Shown: positions 1-5,260 of the stretch, piece by piece
Position numbering within the stretch: the stretch's first letter is position 1
Layout of the letters: every line of letters starts with the position of its first letter
Assembly (NCBI GenBank): GCA_003218735.1
Contig: QHOJ01000159.1
Coordinates: 1 to 6,983 of the forward strand
Length of the DNA: 6,983 nucleotides
Source: Verrucomicrobiota bacterium
GTDB taxonomy: Bacteria; Verrucomicrobiota; Verrucomicrobiia; Chthoniobacterales; UBA10450
Direction: 5' to 3'
Notes under the pieces: model-generated
What the model was told of the DNA's origin: nothing
What the model saw: the letters and a program-made list of their open reading frames with translations, nothing else
Databases searched by the model: none
Position numbers and translations under genes: made by a program

Positions 1-1
1 A

Positions 2-649
2 ATCGGTGGAAAAACCGGTGTCAACACACGCGCCGCGAAAAACCTGATTGGTGCAATTCATCATCCGACACTCGTGATCGACGATGTCGATGTTTTGAAA
101 ACGTTGCCCCGACGCGAATTCAACCAAGGGTTCGCCGAGATCATCAAGCATGCGATCATCTCGGATGCGGAAATGTTCGCGGCTCTTAAAAATGTCGATC
201 TTGAAAACCTGACGCCGCTCATCCGCCGCAATATCGAGATAAAGTCAAGAATCGTAGCCAAAGACGAGGATGATCGCACCGGCGAACGCGCTATCCTCAA
301 CTTTGGTCACACCGTAGGCCACGCTATCGAGCGAGCCGGCGATTATCAGGAATTTCTTCACGGCGAAGCGATCAGTCTTGGAATTGTCGCGGCTTGCGAT
401 GTCTCGATAAAACGAGCTGCACTGCCGCGCGATCAGCGCAATGCGGTTGTCGATCTTTTTCGTCGCTTCGATTTGCCGACGCATCTGCCGCCAAATTTTC
501 CTCGCGAAAAGATTTTCGAAGCGATGCCATTCGACAAGAAATTCGAGAGCGGAGAAGTCCGCTTTGTTGTGACTCCTCGGATCGGCTCGGCGCATTTGTC
601 GAGCGACGTGACAATGGAAGACATTCGTGAAGCAGTTGATCAACTGTAG
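2..649 (+). CDS. aroB: 3-dehydroquinate synthase, C-terminal part (5' end outside window)
   Basis: AroB is the cytoplasmic NAD- and metal-dependent enzyme that converts DAHP to 3-dehydroquinate, the second step of the shikimate pathway to aromatic amino acids. The frame is open from base 2 to the TAG at 647-649 and gives 215 residues, roughly the last 60% of a typical 350-residue enzyme. It opens inside the conserved IGGKTGVN motif that binds substrate phosphate and nucleotide. The expected metal ligands are visible: Glu46 of the fragment in GFAEIIKH, His103 in NFGHTVGHAIE and His120 in LHGEAIS. No frameshift or missing motif is seen in the part present. An internal GTG at 74 is a valine codon inside the conserved core, not a start. 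The gene converges with the amidase gene, 60 bp away. The family call is secure; only the N-terminal NAD-binding half is not visible. Confidence 0.96.
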   Translation: MGGKTGVNTRAAKNLIGAIHHPTLVIDDVDVLKTLPRREFNQGFAEIIKHAIISDAEMFAALKNVDLENLTPLIRRNIEIKSRIVAKDEDDRTGERAILNFGHTVGHAIERAGDYQEFLHGEAISLGIVAACDVSIKRAALPRDQRNAVVDLFRRFDLPTHLPPNFPREKIFEAMPFDKKFESGEVRFVVTPRIGSAHLSSDVTMEDIREAVDQL

Positions 650-668
650 GGCGTCTGTGCCAGACGCC
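650..668 (+). terminator. GC-rich 8-bp hairpin just after aroB (weak terminator or palindromic repeat)
   Basis: A perfect inverted repeat, GGCGTCTG (650-657) and CAGACGCC (661-668), is separated by a 3-base loop and begins at the base after the aroB stop codon. Its position suits an intrinsic terminator for aroB. However, the next bases (ATGCGTTTC) contain only a short T run, so termination would be poor. It may equally be a dispersed REP-like palindrome. Confidence 0.45.
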
Positions 669-700
669 ATGCGTTTCACAGAAATGCCTTACAAAGCGGG

Positions 701-716
701 CGATTGAGGTCAATCG
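701..716. repeat. Inverted repeat overlapping the amidase stop codon
   Basis: CGATTGA (701-707) and TCAATCG (710-716) form a perfect 7-bp inverted repeat around GG. GGG (698-700) and CCC (718-720) flank it and can extend the stem past one unpaired A. The right arm contains the TGA stop of the amidase (710-712 on the complementary strand). On that strand the stem is followed by GCTTTGT, so it could act as a weak terminator for the amidase gene. Together with 650-668 it fills the convergent junction. Confidence 0.45.
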
Positions 717-2008
717 ACCCTACCTTCTCGCGCTTTGCGATAATATTCCGCTAAACCATTGGCGACGCTGTCGGCGTATTCCCGAAAGATGCTCTTCCGC
801 TCAATACCGTTGACGTTCCGCAGTCCTTCGTAATCGCCAGCCTGAATGCGCGCGAAAGCGTCGCGGCTGTTCATGACGTAAGGTTCGCAATAAACGACCG
901 GGCAGCGATAAAGCCTGGTCGCAAGCAAATTGCGCGCATATACGTACCCTGTCGATCCAACCTTCGTCACTGTGTTTGCAGTGGGATATTCGTAGGCCGG
1001 CAATTGAGTCTCGCGAGCCATCGCCCCAGCGATAATGTCAGCGAGCGGCAATTCTTGATCGTAAGCGCGGCTCAAAAGCCGGCGAATCATCTCAAAGCGC
1101 TCATCATCAAGTTCCAACTCATCTTTTAAATAAGATCCGTTCACCAGCAGATGAAGATGATTGTTGTCGATTAACGTCGGATGGCTCGGATCGCCCCAGC
1201 CTTCAGCATTAAAATGCAAACAAAGCACGAGATCGGGATGCAACTTCGTGTTCACCAGCACGGCACGGCGGCGGATTTCGCTGTAGCGGTAAAACAAGAT
1301 TTCGCTCTGCCAGCGAATCGTTTGCTCTTTGTCCGGATCGTTTGAATCAAGGACATTCGTTCGCGGTTGAGGCACGCCATTTTTGATCAAGATTTTCTTC
1401 GCGAGCTCCCTGAAATCATCCGGACGTTTCGCAGTGATTGGTTCAGCGCTGTTGCGGACAAAAGAAACTCGTGCGCCCAATTTGCGTAATCGTGGCGCCA
1501 GCAGTCGCGCCACGCGCAACGCCAGGTCCCCTTCCTGCACCGGCGGACTGTCACCGACCTGAAACCAGCGCTCCTCCATTTTCGCCCATTTCCCGCCGAG
1601 ATGCCCCGGGTCGAGCGCGATGCGCAAACCCGAGAGCGGCTTGTCTGGTTTCGCTGGCGGCAAAAACTTCGCTGGCTGCCAAAGACGCGGTACCCGTTCG
1701 GCCGACGCTTTGTCTTTCGCGAAGCGCAAGGTGAAAAACTCTTTCGCATCGCGGTTCATCAGAATTCGCGCATCCTTGTCGTTTATCGCAATCAAATCCG
1801 GCATGAAGCCATGGGTGCAGTAAACATTGTCGACTAATGTGGCGAACTCATCGCGCGTGATTGTTTCCTGATACCTTTCCAGCACGTTCCACCTGGGATG
1901 TGCGCCGAGAATCCCAAGGTTGTCTGCAGCGTGACCGGCCGGGGAAAAGATCGACAGGGAAAGCGCGACAATCGCAAGCGATGTTCGCGCTTGTTTGGAA
2001 TGAAACAT
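710..2008 (-). CDS. Exported N-acetylmuramoyl-L-alanine amidase (Amidase_3 family)
   Basis: This predicted zinc hydrolase of 432 residues cleaves the bond between N-acetylmuramic acid and L-alanine in peptidoglycan. Residues 1-27 form a Sec signal peptide: a basic start, a hydrophobic stretch LAIVALSLSI and a cleavage region GHA-AD. An N-terminal region (about 30-125) that I do not recognise precedes the catalytic domain from about 128. The Amidase_3 zinc ligands fit His136 in ALDPGH, Glu159 in QEGDLAL and His265 in LCLHFNA; the catalytic glutamate fits Glu375 in VVYCEPY. The roughly 105 residues between the second and third ligands are longer than in compact AmiA/AmiC catalytic domains. No LysM, SPOR or AMIN domain is evident. 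The ATG at 2008 is chosen because the signal peptide follows at once. Upstream on its strand there is only a distant AGGAAG and an adjacent GGGG, so the ribosome site is weak. The gene diverges from the phosphoesterase gene. Confidence 0.9.
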   Translation of the reverse strand: MFHSKQARTSLAIVALSLSIFSPAGHAADNLGILGAHPRWNVLERYQETITRDEFATLVDNVYCTHGFMPDLIAINDKDARILMNRDAKEFFTLRFAKDKASAERVPRLWQPAKFLPPAKPDKPLSGLRIALDPGHLGGKWAKMEERWFQVGDSPPVQEGDLALRVARLLAPRLRKLGARVSFVRNSAEPITAKRPDDFRELAKKILIKNGVPQPRTNVLDSNDPDKEQTIRWQSEILFYRYSEIRRRAVLVNTKLHPDLVLCLHFNAEGWGDPSHPTLIDNNHLHLLVNGSYLKDELELDDERFEMIRRLLSRAYDQELPLADIIAGAMARETQLPAYEYPTANTVTKVGSTGYVYARNLLATRLYRCPVVYCEPYVMNSRDAFARIQAGDYEGLRNVNGIERKSIFREYADSVANGLAEYYRKAREGRVD

Positions 2009-2049
2009 CCCCGTTTGGATTTCGCTTCCTTTAATACGATGCTCGCAGA
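2009..2049. promoter_or_regulatory. 41-bp divergent spacer between amidase and phosphoesterase genes
   Basis: The two start codons face away from each other across only 41 bp, so any promoters must overlap each other or lie inside the opposing coding sequences. A TAATAC word at 2033-2038 resembles a -10 box for the plus strand. I see no convincing -35 element and no strong Shine-Dalgarno sequence for either gene. Confidence 0.3.
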
Positions 2050-2904
2050 ATGCTAACAGTTCTTTTTCTGGGCGATATCGTAGGTGAGCCGGGCCGCAAC
2101 GCCGTGATCGCCCGATTACCCGAGCTGAAGGAAAAGCATGCGTTGGATTTCATCATCGTCAACGGTGAGAACGCGGCCGGCGGACGAGGAATTACCGGAA
2201 AGATCACGATCGATCTTTTGCGCGCCGGGGTATCGGTCATCACCACCGGCGATCATATTTGGGACCAAAAAGATATAATGGCATTTCTCGATCTCGAGCC
2301 GCGTCTGCTCCGCCCATTGAATTATCCCGATGGCACGCCCGGCAGCGGATCAATTATACTCGAAACGCCGAAGGGCAGAATCGGCGTAATCAATGTGCAG
2401 GCGCGCACGTTCATGCAACCGATTTTGGAGAACCCGTTTCTAGCCTTGGAAGCAGCGGTAAAAAAATTGCGCGAAGAGACCAGCAACATTGTTGTGGATG
2501 CGCACGGCGAGACCACGAGCGAGAAAATCGCACTCGGCCGATTTCTTGATGGAAAGGTCTCCGCCGTAATTGGCACTCACACGCATGTGCAAACTGCGGA
2601 CGAACAAATTTTTCCTGGCGGTACCGCGTTCATGTGCGATGCGGGAATGTGCGGCCCGGTCAATTCGATTCTGGGACGCAAGATTGAGCCGATCATGAGC
2701 CGTTTTATTTCAAATCTGCCGGCATCTTTTCCAGTCGCCGGTGGCGAAGTCCGTTTGCACGGTGCGTTGATTGAGATCGACGAATCGACCGGGCGGGCGG
2801 TGCGCATCACGCGATTCGATGAACCGGGCCCGGGTCCATCGGTTTCACCGGAGGTCGAGCCGAAGATTGACATCGAACAGGCGTCTTCGCCGGAACAGAC
2901 GTAA
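2050..2904 (+). CDS. ymdB: YmdB-like (TIGR00282) calcineurin-type metallophosphoesterase
   Basis: This 284-residue protein aligns by eye over its whole length with the YmdB/TIGR00282 family of dimetal phosphoesterases. Bacillus subtilis YmdB is reported to hydrolyse 2',3'-cyclic nucleotides and to affect motility and biofilm choice; the role in this lineage is unknown. No signal peptide is seen, so it should be cytoplasmic. Expected metal-site residues are present: Asp9 in FLGDIVG, Glu40-Asn41 in NGENAA, His69, His152 in DAHGETTSEK, and His177 and His179 in GTHTHVQT. Asp68 sits where the family's usual GNH motif has asparagine (here GDHIWD), a change at a metal ligand that could still coordinate. 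A Pro- and Glu-rich tail of about 25 residues follows the domain. An in-frame TAA at 2032-2034 limits upstream starts, so ATG 2050 is the start although no clear ribosome site precedes it. Confidence 0.9.
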   Translation: MLTVLFLGDIVGEPGRNAVIARLPELKEKHALDFIIVNGENAAGGRGITGKITIDLLRAGVSVITTGDHIWDQKDIMAFLDLEPRLLRPLNYPDGTPGSGSIILETPKGRIGVINVQARTFMQPILENPFLALEAAVKKLREETSNIVVDAHGETTSEKIALGRFLDGKVSAVIGTHTHVQTADEQIFPGGTAFMCDAGMCGPVNSILGRKIEPIMSRFISNLPASFPVAGGEVRLHGALIEIDESTGRAVRITRFDEPGPGPSVSPEVEPKIDIEQASSPEQT

Positions 2905-2979
2905 AGAGTTCTGCTTGCGGCCAGCTATTTGCGGCCTGAGTTTCGAATTCTCTAAAAAAACAACGTCCAACAGGAAATC
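2905..2979 (+). other. Spacer between phosphoesterase and TPR genes with an 8-bp direct repeat
   Basis: This 75-bp gap contains two copies of TTGCGGCC (2915-2922 and 2929-2936). Their GGCC cores could pair weakly, but no strong terminator is seen. An A-rich tract follows (2954-2960). An AGGA at 2972-2975 lies four bases before the next ATG and is a plausible ribosome site. The two plus-strand genes could be co-transcribed, or the TPR gene may have its own promoter; the sequence does not decide. Confidence 0.4.
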
Positions 2980-3600
2980 ATGAAAAAATATTCTGCTCTT
3001 ACTCTGATAATTGCTCTGGCGCTTTGCTGCACGCAAATTGCCCAGGCACAAGGCAACAAAGAAGCGAACAAGCTTGCGCGAGAAGGCGCGGAGGCCTCTA
3101 AGAATCAAGACTACGACAAAGCTGTAGAGCTGCTCCGTAAAGCGAGCGGGCTCGACCACAAATACGCGGCCGACCTCGCCGCCGTCTATCAAGGGCGCGG
3201 TTACGCCTTTGCAAAGAACCAGCAGTTTCAAGAGGCCATTCAAGATTATACCGAGGCGCTCAAAATCAAGTCGAACGACCCGCGCATTTACGAGCAACGC
3301 GCGGCAGTGGAGATGAAGATGCACGATTACGACAAAGCGCTGGCCGATTACTCCGAGTTGATCAAGCTGAAGCCGAACGAAGTGCGCTACTTAAACTATC
3401 GTGCCTATGTTTACGAGGTAAAAGACGACGTTCAAAATTCAATGGTTGATACAGAGAAAGTTTTGAAGCTCGATCCCAAGAACCAGGAGGCGAACGCGCG
3501 GAAGCAGCGCTTGGAACAGAAGCAAGCGGAGCGTGTGCCACTGACTCCTCCCGCGGGAGTTTCGCCTAAAGCATCACCGCCAGCCAAAAGGACACCCTGA
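2980..3600 (+). CDS. Secreted tetratricopeptide-repeat protein
   Basis: This 206-residue protein starts with a clear Sec signal peptide (MKK, hydrophobic stretch about residues 6-17, cleavage at AQA-Q after residue 23). Two cysteines at 16-17 do not form a proper lipobox, so a soluble periplasmic or secreted protein is more likely than a lipoprotein. The mature part holds about four TPR units, near 29-60, 67-100, 101-134 and 135-168, recognisable from the alternation of small and aromatic residues and from ends such as ALKIKSND, LIKLKPNE and VLKLDPKN. A charged, Gln-rich helix and a Pro-rich tail (about 187-206) close the protein. TPR units form helical scaffolds for protein-protein contact; there is no enzymatic domain and the partner is unknown. 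The start is supported by AGGA four bases upstream. The gene converges with infC, 37 bp away. Confidence 0.85.
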   Translation: MKKYSALTLIIALALCCTQIAQAQGNKEANKLAREGAEASKNQDYDKAVELLRKASGLDHKYAADLAAVYQGRGYAFAKNQQFQEAIQDYTEALKIKSNDPRIYEQRAAVEMKMHDYDKALADYSELIKLKPNEVRYLNYRAYVYEVKDDVQNSMVDTEKVLKLDPKNQEANARKQRLEQKQAERVPLTPPAGVSPKASPPAKRTP

Positions 3601-3617
3601 GTTTAATACAGGAGCCG

Positions 3618-3646
3618 GGGAGCACGATTTCTTACAATTAGCTCCC
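3618..3646. terminator. Possible stem-loop at the convergent TPR/infC junction
   Basis: GGGAGC (3618-3623) and GCTCCC (3641-3646) form a perfect 6-bp inverted repeat with a 17-base AT-rich loop, spanning the infC stop codon (3638-3640). It is placed to act on transcripts from both sides. The long loop and the lack of a clear T tract on either side make it a weak candidate. Confidence 0.3.
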
Positions 3647-4225
3647 GTTCGCTGAACCAGCCTCTTCGCTTTCGTCAGCTGTTTTCGCGGGCGCACTGAA
3701 TCGCCGTTTCCGGCGGTTGGCGGGCAAGGGCGAAAGTGTCATTGTCACGTTTCGGCCCGTGATTTTCGGCTCCGTTTCCACCTGAGACATGCCGGAGAGG
3801 TCATCGCGCACTCTCTCCATCAACTGCAACCCGAATTCCTGATGCGCCATTTCCCGGCCCCGAAATTGGAGCTGCACCCGAACTTTATTGCCGCGATCGA
3901 GGAAGTCTTCGCCGTGACGGATTTTCGTCAGGTAATCGTGATCGTCGATGTTAACGCGAAATTTAATTTCCTTCAGCCTCGCGCCAGTGGGTCTTTTGTC
4001 CCTCTCGTGTTTGGAAATGTCGTAGCGAAATTTCCCGAGCGCGACGATTTTGCAAACTGGCGGGTTTGCCGTAGGCGCAACTTCGACAACATCGAGACCG
4101 AGACTTTGAGCTTTACGCAAGGCATCCGATAATTTCATGATGCCGAGCTGTTCGCCGCTGGAACCTAAAATAACCCGGACTTCGCGGGCGCGAATCCGAC
4201 CGTTTACACGAAATTGTTGTTGCAG
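3638..4225 (-). CDS. infC: Translation initiation factor IF-3, predicted CUG start
   Basis: IF-3 binds the 30S subunit, keeps it apart from 50S and proofreads the start codon and initiator tRNA. Both domains are present: the N-domain with RVNGRIRAREVRV and GEQLGIM, then KIVALGKFRYD, the linker with KEIKFRVNIDDHDY, and the C-domain with FRGREMAHQEFG and RVRDDLS. A basic then acidic tail of about 25 residues extends beyond the E. coli end. The first ATG in frame (4136-4138) is residue 30 here and would delete about half of the N-domain. The frame stays open upstream to a TAA at 4241-4243. Between that stop and the N-domain there is no ATG, GTG or TTG; the only near-cognate codon is CTG at 4223-4225, giving 195 residues. 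AAGGAG at 4237-4242 lies 11 bases before it. Non-AUG starts are known for infC and allow IF-3 to repress its own translation. Family call near certain; exact start inferred. Confidence 0.93.
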   Translation of the reverse strand: MQQQFRVNGRIRAREVRVILGSSGEQLGIMKLSDALRKAQSLGLDVVEVAPTANPPVCKIVALGKFRYDISKHERDKRPTGARLKEIKFRVNIDDHDYLTKIRHGEDFLDRGNKVRVQLQFRGREMAHQEFGLQLMERVRDDLSGMSQVETEPKITGRNVTMTLSPLPANRRKRRFSAPAKTADESEEAGSANGS

Positions 4226-4446
4226 ATTAAACCAAGCTCCTTATCGGCGAAGCGGGAGTGCACCGCAGCGTCGTATTTCTTTTGTCGCATTCTCCAGCGC
4301 CAGCTTATCGCCGTTCGCCGGAACACTCTGGCATGGCCGCAGCTGCGATGACCGCGACAATCGACCCGCGGTTTCGCGAGCCGAAGAGAAGTTGTAAACG
4401 AGATTTCGGCACTCGCAACATTAATCTATACCCATGCCATTTTTCC
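4226..4446 (-). promoter_or_regulatory. infC leader region
   Basis: This 221-bp gap lies between the DsbA-like gene and infC on the same strand. Near its upstream end the minus strand reads TATAGATTAAT (4420-4430), which resembles a -10 region, but I cannot assign a good -35. Further down, CCGCG and CGCGG around a 10-base loop (near 4355-4375) could form a hairpin. A possible 35-codon frame from a GTG at 4412 to a TAA at 4305 has no ribosome site or recognisable product, so I do not call it a gene. The length and position suit a promoter plus 5' untranslated leader for infC. Confidence 0.4.
4237..4242 (-). promoter_or_regulatory. Shine-Dalgarno site for the non-AUG infC start
   Basis: On the complementary strand these bases read AAGGAG, one of the best Shine-Dalgarno matches in the window. 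They overlap the in-frame TAA (4241-4243) that bounds the infC frame. The site is 11 bases from the CTG and about 98 bases from the first ATG, so it supports initiation near 4225 rather than at 4138. Confidence 0.7.
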
Positions 4447-5070
4447 TCAGGCAGGTGGCGCACCGAAATGAGCGGCATGTGCCGTGTAAGCTTGGACGTC
4501 ATCCAACATCGCGTCGAGCGCAGCCACAAGCGGCGTCACTCTGGCAAACCCGGAAAAGACCGCGCGATCGCCAATTTCGCTGTCGAGTACGAAGGTGGGC
4601 CGTTGCGTCACTTGCAACAAGTGAAAATCAGCGGTGTCCGCGCGGACGCGCGCTTCAATCACGGTCGAACGCGCCCGTTTCGCTCCAATCTCGGCAGCGA
4701 TTTCCCATTCGGCGAATCGTTTACCCTCGCGCAAGCCGGCGTAGGCCAGGGCGAGGCGCACATGGTCATCCCTAATCCCAAGATCTTTCGCAGCTTCGGC
4801 CACGCAATTTGGGGCCAGATATTCGGGCTTGCCCGGCTCAAACCACTCGCTGCTCAACATAAATGGCGAGCGCATGATTGTACCGCTGCGGCGGTAAAAC
4901 CATTCTTCCTGCTCGCGGGAGGTCGGAAGACCGGTCTTGTCGAGCAATGCAATCTTCCACTGAAACTCGATTTTATCGTGGTAACGCTTTTTCAATTCGG
5001 CCCACGCTGGCTCTGCCCAAAAACACCAGGAAGAGATGACGTCCAGATAATACGTGACTGTGATACGCAT
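4447..5070 (-). CDS. DsbA/FrnE-like thioredoxin-fold protein with SSWC active-site motif
   Basis: This 207-residue protein has the outline of the DsbA-like family that includes FrnE oxidoreductases and 2-hydroxychromene-2-carboxylate isomerases. A first beta strand (ITVTYYLDV) leads into S13-S14-W15-C16 at the N-end of a helix, followed by a long helical insert and then the cis-proline motif RPTFVLD (Pro158), as expected for a thioredoxin fold. The usual motif is CPWC; here the first, nucleophilic cysteine is serine and only the second remains. Classical disulfide exchange is therefore doubtful. Isomerases of this superfamily use a serine near this position with glutathione, so a glutathione-dependent or isomerase-like role is possible but unproven. 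There is no signal peptide, so it should be cytoplasmic. No good ribosome site precedes the ATG at 5070. It lies upstream of infC on the same strand, with no evident functional link. Confidence 0.8.
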   Translation of the reverse strand: MRITVTYYLDVISSWCFWAEPAWAELKKRYHDKIEFQWKIALLDKTGLPTSREQEEWFYRRSGTIMRSPFMLSSEWFEPGKPEYLAPNCVAEAAKDLGIRDDHVRLALAYAGLREGKRFAEWEIAAEIGAKRARSTVIEARVRADTADFHLLQVTQRPTFVLDSEIGDRAVFSGFARVTPLVAALDAMLDDVQAYTAHAAHFGAPPA

Positions 5071-5098
5071 GGCGTTTGTAAGGTGAATGTGCTTCGGG

Positions 5099-5111
5099 GA
5101 AGTTCAACTTC
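5099..5111. repeat. 13-bp palindrome upstream of the DsbA-like gene
   Basis: GAAGTT (5099-5104) and AACTTC (5106-5111) form a perfect inverted repeat around a single C, 29 bp upstream of the DsbA-like start codon. Its size and place suit an operator half-site pair, but no regulator is known and chance is possible. Confidence 0.3.
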
Positions 5112-5129
5112 GAACGGCGTCGTCTAAAT

Positions 5130-5247
5130 GTTAAAATGCTACAAGCGTTAAAAGAGTTACAAAGGTAAGAAGACCCGGCGAGTCTAACCGAGTTAAATGC
5201 TGTAACCATTTAACAATTTAAGGTTGTAACTCTTGTAACGTTTCAAC
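5130..5247. repeat. Two converging arrays of an 8-9 bp GTTAmAA word in a divergent spacer
   Basis: On the plus strand GTTAAAATG (5130), GTTAAAAGA (5147) and GTTACAAAG (5156) follow one another, with a degenerate CTACAAGC between the first two. On the minus strand GTTGAAAC (5240-5247), GTTACAAGA (5231-5239), GTTACAACC (5222-5230), GTTAAATG (5207-5214) and GTTACAGC (5199-5206) run toward them. Word starts are 8-9 bp apart or about twice that. As a result 5146-5162 and 5224-5240 are inverted copies of 17 bp with one mismatch, and GTTAAATG/CATTTAAC (5192-5214) is a perfect inner stem with a 7-base loop. The more GC-rich centre (5171-5185) can form a small AGAC/GTCT hairpin. The element is markedly AT-rich compared with its neighbours. 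It may be a REP/MITE-like repeat or a regulator-binding array for the flanking divergent genes. Confidence 0.7.
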
Positions 5248-5253
5248 GTCGCC

Positions 5254-5257
5254 AGGA
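5254..5257 (+). promoter_or_regulatory. Ribosome binding site for the rhomboid GTG start
   Basis: AGGA at 5254-5257 lies three bases before the GTG at 5261. The spacing is short but usable. It is the main support for this start and sits only six bases beyond the last word of the repeat array. Confidence 0.45.
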
Positions 5258-5260
5258 CAA

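Noticed and set aside
245..713. Overlapping minus-strand frames across aroB.
   Set aside because: The plus-strand frame has all AroB catalytic motifs; the antisense frames carry none of their own.
2039..2056. A five-codon frame from an ATG at 2039 overlapping the phosphoesterase start.
   Set aside because: Too short, without a ribosome site, and expected by chance.
3022..3030. Cysteines 16-17 in the TPR protein signal as a lipobox.
   Set aside because: The residues before either cysteine do not fit a lipobox (the -1 position is Leu or Cys), and a good AQA signal peptidase I site follows.
2845..3324. A 159-codon minus-strand frame opposite the TPR gene.
   Set aside because: Antisense to a protein with clear signal peptide and TPR units; no family features of its own.
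4305..4412. A possible 35-codon leader peptide upstream of infC, starting at a GTG.
   Set aside because: No ribosome site before the GTG, no codon bias such as a run of regulatory codons, and no recognisable sequence. It is only an open frame.
4258..5127. A 289-codon open frame on the plus strand opposite the DsbA-like gene and the infC leader.
   Set aside because: Its product shows no recognisable domain or coherent composition, and it lies antisense to a gene with clear thioredoxin-fold motifs. It looks like a shadow frame.
5130..5247. The repeat arrays were considered as a CRISPR array.
   Set aside because: The words are only 8-9 bp, directly abutting and on both strands, with no spacers of constant length and no cas genes nearby.
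5130..5247. The array was considered as an insertion-sequence remnant with terminal inverted repeats.
   Set aside because: No transposase fragment lies between the arms and no target-site duplication is evident outside them. A non-coding MITE-like element remains possible.
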